Below, piece by piece: positions 22,034-30,916 of a stretch of DNA of 64,000 bases. This DNA is from Pratylenchus scribneri. Taxonomy: Eukaryota; Nematoda; Chromadorea; Rhabditida; Pratylenchidae. Where the stretch lies: NCBI GenBank assembly GCA_030063045.1, contig JAQSEB010000042.1, positions 310,001 to 374,000 on the forward strand. Reading direction: 5' to 3'. The notes beneath the pieces were generated by a model that had not been told where the DNA came from, made no database searches, and was given only the letters and a program-made list of their open reading frames with translations. The position numbers and the translations under genes were made by a program. Position 1 is the first letter of the stretch, and each line of letters starts with the position of its first letter.

Positions 22034-24873
22034 CTAGCTCAGGAGTTCGCCCGTAGGGCGAACTCCTAAGCTAGGCACAATAATCAAAAACAATCATGCT
22101 AAATATGCAAAACGTTTATTTTTAATTCTGATTTTGTTCTGAATTCTGATTTTTCTTATTTTTAAATTCTGATTTTGTTTCATTCCTTTTGGGGGGGGGG
22201 GGGGGCAGGAAGATTATCAGCAAGGGGCAAAACCTAGAATATATAATAGGATGATTAAGAAGATGATGATGGCCTTCTTCATATAATTTTCATCGTCATC
22301 TTCATCATCATCATCTTTATCTTCATCATCCCCTTCTTCATCATCATCTTCTTCATCTCCATCATCACTATTATCATCATCTTCTTCATCTCCATCATCA
22401 CTATTATCATCATCTTCTTCATCTCCATCATCTTCATAATCATATCCCCCTTCTTCAACCTCATCATTATCCCCTTCTTCATCTTCATCATCATACTAAC
22501 CTTCATCAGCATCATCAGCATCATCCTCATCATCATCCTCACCTTCATCATCCTCAACTTCATCATCCTCTCATTCTCATCTTCATCCTCATCATTAACC
22601 TCATCTTCATCATCATTTTCAATATCATCTTCTTCATCTCCATGATCTTCATCATCAGCATCATCCTCATCTTCATCATCATCATTAACCTCATCTTCAT
22701 AATCATATCCCCCTTCTTCATCCTCATCATTATCCCCTTCTTCATCTTCATCATCATACTCATCTTCATCAGCATCATCTTCATCATCAGCATCATCCTC
22801 ATCATCATCCTCACCTTCATCATCCTCTCATTATCATCTTCATTATTATTTCATTTTCATCTTCATCCTCTCATTCTCATCATTACCTTCTTCATCTTCA
22901 TCATCATCCTCACCTTCATCATCCTCTCATCCTCATCTTCATTCTCGTCTTCATCATCATCTTCATTCTCGTCTTCATCATCATCTTCACAATCATATTC
23001 ATCATTATCCTTATCTTCATCATCATCTTTATCCTCATCTTCATCATCATCCTCATCTTCATTATCCTCTCATTCTCATCTTCTCATTCTCATCTTCATT
23101 CTCTTCATCATCATCATCATCATCCTTATCTTTATCATCCCCTTCTTCATCATCATCCTCATCATTACCTTCTTCATCATCATCCTCATCTTCATCTTCA
23201 TCATCATTATCCACATTTTCATCATCATCTTCATCATCCTTTCATCTTCATCATCCTCTCATTCTCATCTTCATCCTCATCATTAACCTCATCTTCATCA
23301 TCATTTTCAATATCATCTTCTTCATCTCCATGATCTTCATCATCAGCATCATCCTCATCTTCATCATCATCATTAACCTCATCTTCATCATCATTATTAT
23401 CCTCATTTCTTCACCTCCATCATCTTCATAATCATATCCCCTTCTTCATCCTCATCATTATCCCCTTCTTCATCTTCATCATCATACTCATCTTCATCAG
23501 CATCATCTTCATCATCCTCATCATCATTCTCATCTTCATTCTCCTCTTCATCATCATTTTCAACATCATCTTCTTCATCTCCATCATCTTCTGCATCTTC
23601 ATCATCTTCTGCATCTTCATCATCATATTCATATCCCCTTCTTCAATTTCATCATCCTCATCTTCATCACCATCCTCATCATCTTCCTCATCTTCATCAT
23701 CATCAACATCATCATTATCCTCATATTAATCATCATCATTATCCTCATCTTCATCATCATCCTCATCTTCATCATTCTCATTATCCTCTCATTCTCATCT
23801 CCATCCTCTTGTTCTCATCTTCGTCATCATCTTCACTCTCATCATCTTCATCCTCATAATCTCCTTCACCATCCTCATCATCTTCCTCATCTTCATTATC
23901 ATCTTCATCATTCCTATCTTCATCATTCTCATCTTCATCCTCCTATCTCAACTTCATTCTCATCTTCATCATCATCTTCATCCTCATCATCCCCTTCATC
24001 ATCTTCATAATCCCTTTCACAATCCTTATCATTTTCCTCATCATCATCATTATCCTCATCTTCATCATCATCTTCATCATTCCCATCTTCTCTCTTTTAT
24101 TTCAACTTCATTCTTATCTTCATCCTCATCTTCATCATCCTCATCATATTCTTCATCATCTGCAGCATTATCTTCCTAATCAGCCTATTATATATTATAG
24201 TTTTTGTTGCCCCCACCCCAAAAAAAAGGAAAGAACCTTGATTTTATTTGTATTCTGATTTTGTTCTGTATTCTGAGAATTATTTAATATTATGAATTAT
24301 TCCCTACATTAATTCATCTGAAAACTCAATTCAATTTCTTCTAGACCGTGAAATCCTTTGAACCCAGCAATTATTTTGTCAAACATGCGGCCGTCGTGCA
24401 TTTTTAATTACAATTCATTTAATATTGCTTATGTAACATTTTTATCCATTTTTATCTCAATATTCTTTCCAATATTAAGAAAAGTTGATTGATTTCATGC
24501 TGTATTGCTTTGCTTTATTGCTAATTTATTTGTAAAATGTTTTATTTAACTTTTATTCACAAATAATATTAGTGATTTTTGCTTATTCTCTTAATATTGT
24601 AAATTTTTTTTGGAAAAAATCAAAAATTTTTGAAAATCATAGATTAGATGATGTCTAATCAAAAATCTAATGTCAGATTCGTGATCAGCGTCTCAAATTA
24701 CCCTTAGAAAGTTGCATCCCGGAAAATAACTAAAAACAAAACGCTTAAATAAGATGAAAATTTAACTGTCCCTTATTGGCTTATTAGTGTCGGTCGGTGT
24801 CGGTCGGGTAACACGAAAATTTAACTGTCCATTTTGTTTGGTGTCGGTCGACATGGAAAATTATATATAGGAT
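22034..24873 (+). mobile_element. TCATC-array element, copy B
   Basis: Same order as copy A: hairpin arms 22034-22052 and 22056-22074, G-run, array from about 22260 to 24175, inverted CCCCCACCCC block, then the tail ending AATTATATATAGGAT at 24873. The tail matches 6283-6904 almost base for base apart from small indels. Array lengths and internal order partly correspond, suggesting a single ancestral element rather than independent repeat growth. Confidence 0.75.
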
Positions 24874-25016
24874 AAAAAAATGATAATAAAAATGGAATGT
24901 AAAAAATTAGGGTCGTGTTTTATTTTGGAAATGAAAAAATAATAGAAAAAAAAAGTTGTCCATAATAATATTAATATTGAATTGATATTTTTAATAGAAT
25001 TGATATAATAACATTA

Positions 25017-25259
25017 TTATGGGGGTAAAATTGATTGGTAGTGTTTGGAAAAAATTGATGGATTGATAGGACATCTATTTTCTCCATTGAATAATTCCCC
25101 ATTCCGGCCAAAATCATCCGGGAAAAAATGTGCATAGAATGACGAAAATGAATATAAGAATTGAGGCGGTGGTTGTTCTTCGTAATTGCGCAATGTTGCC
25201 TCGCGATTTTCCTTAAATTTTGTGTAAAAATGGTAAAATAAAATATATAATATTATCAT
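25017..25259 (-). CDS. Uncharacterised open segment, possible exon
   Basis: An 80-codon open frame with varied composition (NREATLRNYEEQPPPQF, FFPDDFGRNGELFNGENRC) ending in a stop at 25017. An AAATTTAAG acceptor-like site lies before the NREAT part, which would make it a last exon, but no convincing upstream exon was found on the minus strand. No family recognised. It may be a remnant or chance. Confidence 0.25.
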   Translation of the reverse strand: MIILYILFYHFYTKFKENREATLRNYEEQPPPQFLYSFSSFYAHFFPDDFGRNGELFNGENRCPINPSIFSKHYQSILPP

Positions 25260-25425
25260 TTCTGATTTCTATATTTTTTCTATAGTAATTTTATATTTTA
25301 TCTTCTCTCCAGTCACGAATAAATTTGCATATAGAAAATGAGTTAATAAGTGCAATTTTGGTATTTAATGGAATTTGGGCTCATAAAAGAGGAAAAAAGA
25401 TGGTAGGGAGGCGAATTAATCTGTC

Positions 25426-25974
25426 AATCAAATTGTCAATTGTGGGCGACGGAAATTATTTCTTTTTTTCTTAGAAGAGAACCATCATCATTTCATATAA
25501 AATAAACATCAAATTGAACAATTACTTAATCTTGCTATGCAAAAATTTTTTGAAAAATTTAGCAGGCGAATTCGTCAATTGGCTTAGTGAGTTTGAAGTA
25601 AATAAATTATTTTCCTTTAGATTGGACCAGGGGTCGCAGATGTACTTTTTTAAAAGTTTTGTTTTTTAAATTAAATTTTTCAATTTGTGGACTTTTTTAA
25701 TTAAATTTTTCGCCTGCGTTTCGAAAAATTGTAAAAATTTCTTCTCAAAAAAAATATAATCTTATTCCTAGTTGATCCATGGTCGGTTGTTCATTTATGA
25801 TAAAATAAAACATAATTAAAAAATTTTAATCAATTTATATATGCTTAAACGAAAATCTTTTTTTGACACCAAAATCATTTTTTAAATTCCAATGTACTTT
25901 TTTTGAAAAAAATCTGTGAGCCCTGTATTGCGACTGAGTCCTCCTTCTCCCACTATTGACAATTTGATTGACAT
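25426..25974. mobile_element. Second MITE with GTCAATCAAATTGTCAAT ends
   Basis: CTGTCAATCAAATTGTCAAT near 25426 and its complement near 25957-25974. Same family as the element in ZIP intron 1 (7506-8165). The DNA from here to 26420 shows nothing further. Confidence 0.6.
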
Positions 25975-26420
25975 TGAAATTTAATTTGCCACTACCCACA
26001 ACCCAACCACCCCCCCCCCCCAATCCCCGTTGTGGGGGCCAAATTCCATTAGTACCTTAAATTGATAAATTTTAATTCAAAATTTTTGTATTCAAACCCG
26101 ATTGAAAATATAAAAGTTTTTTTTGATTTTTTTTTTAAATTTTAAATATCAAATTTTATTTCTTACATTATATAAACGGCTCTCTTCTTCACATCGAATT
26201 CTAACTTTTTTCCCGAGCCTAAATACTATAAAATTAAAATTTTATAGATTAAATCGACCCTGCTGAATCCTATGAGCCCATACTTGCGTTTGTACTATAT
26301 CTAGAAGCCGAAATTTCCAAAATGTACTAACCCAACATCTAGTAAATTCCGAAATTTACCCATTTCCAATATTTACATTTTATATTGACCCTTTTTATTC
26401 AATGTTATTGAATTTTTAAG

Positions 26421-26653
26421 GTTATAAAGCGAAGGAGGCGATGCCAATGTTGGTGGAAAAATATTTGGATGGAAAATTGATGTTGGAGGAATTCATTAGT
26501 TGGCGATATTCATTGGAGGAAATCAACAAAGGCATTGAGCATTTATTAAAAAGTGAAGGGTTAGTTTGTGGTCCAAAAAGATGGCAACATTAATTGGTTA
26601 TTCATTTATTCAATTTTAGTATTAGATCGGTCATCAAAATGGCAAATGAATAA
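26421..26653 (+). pseudogene. C-terminal exons of class III alcohol dehydrogenase, rest missing
   Basis: Two exons, 26421-26559 and 26620-26653, with good splice sites and matching phase, end in TAA. The translation (GYKAKEAMPMLVEKYLDGKL, EFISWRYSLEEINKGIEHLL, then GIRSVIKMANE) matches the C-terminus of class III ADH (S-hydroxymethylglutathione dehydrogenase), where a KLKVDEFITH..LxxINEAF..GxSIRxVI pattern is usual. The first exon needs a partner ending in phase 1 (one G), but no zinc-binding or Rossmann-fold exon was found upstream. The preceding DNA is MITE and TCATC element B. It is most likely a truncated remnant; a gene with very distant 5' exons is possible but unsupported. Confidence 0.7.
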
Positions 26654-26972
26654 ATGAAAAAAAGAAATGTGCAGAAGAATAATGAAAGAAGTTTGAATAT
26701 TCAATGGAATTCAAAATAGATATATGGAATTTAAATTTAATCATTTTGTAAATCATTATTATAAAATTTTATTACATCAAAGAACTAAATTGCTTTGAAT
26801 TTTGTTTTAAATTTTATTCGCTTAAGGGTTTAGAAATAAATAATATATATTTGTATTTTTTTGCAAAGATTTTAAATTAGTCTTCAATAATATTATATAT
26901 TTAAAAAATTTTTCTTAATTCTAATTTAATTTATTAATTGTGAATTTATTCAATTTTTAATACTTTAAAAGG
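26654..26972. other. AT-rich gap after the ADH fragment
   Basis: Nothing recognisable on either strand apart from the ADH 3' flank. Confidence 0.4.
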
Positions 26973-27327
26973 GACACTATTTTTTACCCAGAAAGTAGTT
27001 TTGACTTCTAATAAATCAGAAACCGGTTTGGAGACCCAACAAACCTTATAACATTTTGTAGATTTCATTGAGACGCATTAATGGTATATGAAATGTAAAG
27101 TTTTGGCAAAAAAATAAAGCGTTTAAAACCAAAAATTGGAAATATAGCTTAAACGATTTAACTCGCTAATTTTCGATTTAAACTAAAAAATGAATATGTC
27201 AAAAAATGCGTCTCGATGAAATCTACAAATTGATAAGATTAAAGGGTCTAAAACCGATTTCTGACTTATTCAATGTCAAAAACTACTTTTTGGGTAAAAA
27301 AATATTATTTATGAAAAAAATAATTTG
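26973..27327. mobile_element. Palindromic MITE, copy 1
   Basis: Bordered by the direct repeat CTTTAAAAGG (26963-26972, 27328-27337). Ends contain TTTTTTACCCAGAAAGTAG and the inverse CTACTTTTTGGGTAAAAAA. Inner arms carry AATAAATCAGAAACCGGTTT and a GAGACGCATTAATGG word with its inverse ATGCGTCTCGATG. Related copies lie at 29906 and 30446. Confidence 0.75.
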
Positions 27328-27361
27328 CTTTAAAAGGGGCATAATTTTTGTAAAAAATAAA

Positions 27362-27403
27362 GTAAATATCGCATTCTGACTGTCCAGTCGGAATGCGATA
27401 TTT
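27362..27403. repeat. 42-bp near-perfect palindrome
   Basis: AAATATCGCATTCTGACTG faces CAGTCGGAATGCGATATTT with only a couple of bases between and one mismatch. It is too short and tight for a typical miRNA precursor. The following stretch to 27838 has a TATATATA box near 27429 but no convincing gene. Confidence 0.6.
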
Positions 27404-27838
27404 ATTATTTGAATTTGTGTGAAGGCGTATATATAGAATATAGATGAGGGAAATCAACCCTGAGAAAAACGTCGTGGTGCAAAAAAGGTAAGGGAGAGGG
27501 AATATTCAGCAGCGATGTCCACCCAATTCCAGCACTATTTCTCAATTTTTTCGTTTCTTTTCCATTTACTATTTTGTATTGTTGTGTTGCCAATAATATA
27601 AGGAAGCACTTAACCAAGCGTGGACAAATTTTTTGTGATTTGTTCCAGGAAGTGATTTTTAGAGATAATGAGGGATCACGAATTCAGCAATAATTTTATC
27701 AAATCAAACAGTTTTATCAAAGATTTGTCAACTTTTATCAAGAATTGTTAATAAAAAATAATTCGTCAAATTTCAATGGTTTTTTTATGCTTGTTTAACA
27801 AATTTAATTCTGTGCTGAATTGTATTTGATTGGCCCAA

Positions 27839-30800
27839 TCAGAGACTCATCCACACATCTTCTTCGACTTCCATCCACTCTTCTTCAACATCATCCTCAT
27901 CCTCATCTTCCTCTTCTTCTCCATCCTCATCATCTTCTTCTCCTTCTTCCTCATAAACACAAACCCCATATGGACGGATGGCGTCGGCATTTGGGAGGAT
28001 CCAATATTCGGCATGGTTAGGATCATTGTCGCCGGTTTTCACAATCTTCAGCTTTGATGGGTCCACTCGCGTTTGGATGATCACACGGTAGGATTTTCCC
28101 TGAAAATAATGGGAGAGGATAGTTTGATTCAATTAATTTGTAATTTTTATTCAGAAAAAGTGAATAATTTACTTAAAAAAGTCAACTTCCAAAACCCATT
28201 AAAAGGAATAAAACTAAAAAGTCTACATATTTCTTTTTCAATAAAAGCAAAAAAAAATTTCAAAATTAAAAAAGAAAATTTCATGGAATGAATTATAAAT
28301 ACTTACTTAGTAGTACTTACTTAAAACGCAATCAATAAAGAGCGGATTTATATTTCAATATTTTTTGTTTGCGAACTTTTAAAATAACTTGAAACCTATG
28401 TAAAACATTTTTAAAAATGTTTTTGTTGATTTTATGAAATTTTTATCAATATTCATCAATATTTTGCCATTTTCTTTTTTATTAAATTTTATAGTTTTTT
28501 GAAAAAATTGATTTTTGATAATTTTTTGAAAAAAAAATATCAAAAATTTCATTTTTTATGACTTTTTAAAATTTTTTAAATAAAAAATAAAAATGTTAAA
28601 TGATTTATTATTGAAAATAATGATAATTTTTAAAAATCTAAAATTTATCCTTCAGGATTTTTCGCCAATATATAAGCCCGCTCTCTAGCAATTAATTAAA
28701 AAGCCCACCTTATGTTCGAAATGGGTTGCATAGTCGAGTGCTGCCTTCGGATTTGGTGTGCAGTAAATGCCCTTGCCATACAAAAATCGGACACCTTTCG
28801 CCAGATCGAAACCATCACGAGCAATTTCCTGTGCGTTCTTTTCCAGAGTGCCATGGTAAGCAACGGGCCATTCCTTTTCATCGGTTCCGGTGCGATCGCC
28901 TGGTACGCCAAGCCAATCATTGCTCTCATATTTGTCGAATACCTGTGGAAATTTTAGCAATTTATTTAAAATTTATTTTTAAAAAAAATTCGAAAAATGT
29001 CTGTTTTCTTTTAATACATCTAATTTTTTTGCAATAATTTCAAAATCAATTTTTACATTTTTTTAAAAAAATGGCAAAATTTTTCAGAAAATTTCCAAAA
29101 TTTTATTAAAAAATTTTCATTTTTTTCAAAATACTATAAAATTCAGTAAAAATTACAAAAAATTGCAAAAATATTTTATCAATATTGAGGACCAAAAAAT
29201 GGCAAAATATTTATGGATATTGACAAAAAACATCATCAAAATTAATAACAAAGTTTTACATTGGTTTTAAGCTATTTTTAAGTTTGCAAACAAAATATTG
29301 TTATCAATAAAAATCCCGGCCTTACTCAATAATAAGGTATTATTCCCAATTTTTTGAAATTTTTTATAATATTTTAAGCAATTAAAAGGACAAATATTAA
29401 CAACCTTAATGGCATAACGCATCGAGCCCAGCGGGCGATGATAGACAAATTTGTGGCGCATATAAATTTCGGCATCATCCTATGAATGTGCAAATTATTA
29501 ATTATTTTATCAACAAAAAATTGCCTCAATCTGGGTAAAATCGTAATCCCATTCTTTGTCGAAGTATCGATGGTCAATGAAATAGATTGTCTCATGGCCA
29601 CCGCCTCGAAGTCGAAGGACCAAATGCAAAATGTTTTCGGCGCCAACTTTATAATCACCCAGAGTGCGTCCTTCTTCCAATTGCTTCTGAAAAGATAATT
29701 TATTAAATTAAATGAAAATTTTGAGAAAACCGCAGCAAAAATGAGCCGTTGTTGATCCGGCGGAATGCCCTCTTTGTCCTGGATCTTGCTTTTCACTTCT
29801 TCAATTGTATCGAATTTGTTGACTTTAAGCTCGATTGTCTTGCCAGTCAATGTTTTCACATAAATTGGATAACATCTAATAAATATAAAATAAAATGGGA
29901 ATATTTTTACCAGAAAAAGATTTTTCGACTTTTAATTAATCAGAAATCGGTTTTAGACCCAAAAACCTTATACCATTTTGTAGATCTCATCGAATGGTAT
30001 ATAATTTGTTATGGTTTAGCCCAAAATTAAAGTGATTAAAACCAAAAAAATTGAAAATGGTTTAAACGGTTTAATACCCTTTCATTTTGACCAAACCATA
30101 ACAAATTATATACCACTAAATGCATCTCGATAAGATCTACAAATTGGTATAAGGTTTGTTGGTTCTAAAGCCGGTTTATAATTTAATAGAATTCAAAAAC
30201 TGTTGTTGTTTTTTAAAGAAGCACTTACTTCTCCGGAATTTCCACTTTTTTTGACTGCTGCTGATGATGATCATTGGCTTTGGACAGCCGTTCCTTCTCC
30301 ACAGTGATTCGTTGGTAAAATTGAGTAAAAATGGTGTTAATGTCCAGCGACTCGCATGGGTATCCTTCTCCGCGTTTTGCCTCGACTTTTGCCTAAATAT
30401 TAAAAAAATAAATCAAATCAAATTATTAATTTGGTAAATGTTTACTCCTTTTTTGCCACCAAAACATTTTTGACTTCTAATAAATCAAAAAAAAAAGGTT
30501 TAGACCCTAGAAATTATATCATTTTATAGAACTCATCGAGATGCATCGATTGGTATATAATTTGTCATAGTTTGGCCAAAATTAAAGGGTATTAAACCGC
30601 TTAAGCCATTTTCCAGTTTTTGGTTTTAAACCCTTTAATTTTGGGCCAAACCATGACAAATTACATACCAATCGATGCGTCTCGATGAGATTTATAAATT
30701 GGTATAAGGTTTGTAGGGTCTAAACGCGGTTTCTGATTTATTACAAATTAAAAACTGTTTTAGTTTCCCTTGTAAATTATAAAAAATATTTTAATAATTA

Positions 30801-30916
30801 ATCTGACAAACATTTGGAATAAATCGCTTGGAATTGAGAGCATTTTTGCCATTGATTGGCCCATAAATGCCATTCAGTGCTTCAACCAGCGCAGCATCAA
30901 GTGTTTCAGAGTTCAT
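27839..30916 (-). CDS. Ubiquitin fused to PARP-like ADP-ribosyltransferase domain
   Basis: Seven exons (30916-30812, 30392-30229, 29875-29731, 29686-29525, 29479-29405, 28942-28709, 28099-27839) give 381 aa in frame. Order: N-terminal extension (1-91); ubiquitin (about 92-167) with [27 protein letters not shown] and LVLRLRGG followed by GHE; a linker ([32 protein letters not shown]); a PARP-like ART core with YHGT (His about 247), [15 protein letters not shown] (Tyr about 277) and ALDYA; then [21 protein letters not shown] and a tail of mostly Asp/Glu. Gly47 of ubiquitin is Ala and Lys63 is absent; Lys48 is kept. The likely role is ubiquitin- or ADP-ribose-linked modification, possibly with the ubiquitin released after RLRGG. 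The usual catalytic Glu is not evident. Exon 4 seems to use a GC donor (29524-29523). Confidence 0.87.
28339..29325. repeat. Inverted hAT-like MITE arms around exon 6 of the ubiquitin-ART gene
   Basis: Left arm about 28341-28480 and right arm about 29165-29321 are inverted copies of each other and match the right end of the 60797-61449 MITE (TTTGCGAAC, TTGATTTT, CAATATTTTGCCATTTT words). TCAATAA flanks both sides (28332-28338, 29326-29332). Exon 6 (28709-28942) lies between them. Confidence 0.55.
29906..30215. mobile_element. Palindromic MITE, copy 2 (ubiquitin-ART intron 2)
   Basis: Arms carry TTAATTAATCAGAAATCGGTTT, the CTTATACCATTTTGTAGATC word and its inverse GATCTACAAATTGGTATAAG, centred near 30060. 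Same family as 26973-27327 and 30446-30775. Confidence 0.75.
30446..30775. mobile_element. Palindromic MITE, copy 3 (ubiquitin-ART intron 1)
   Basis: Left arm TTTTTGACTTCTAATAAATC and CATCGAGATGCATCGATTGG; right arm CCAATCGATGCGTCTCGATG and TTTCTGATTTATTACAAAT, centred near 30610. The two arms are closely complementary. Confidence 0.75.

Noticed and set aside
22642..23286. 214-codon open frame in array B, and Met/Lys frames on the other strand
   Set aside because: Same cause: low-complexity repeat, not conserved in frame with array A.
27405..27617. 70-codon minus-strand frame, and a possible plus-strand first exon after TATATATA
   Set aside because: No partner exons and no recognisable family.
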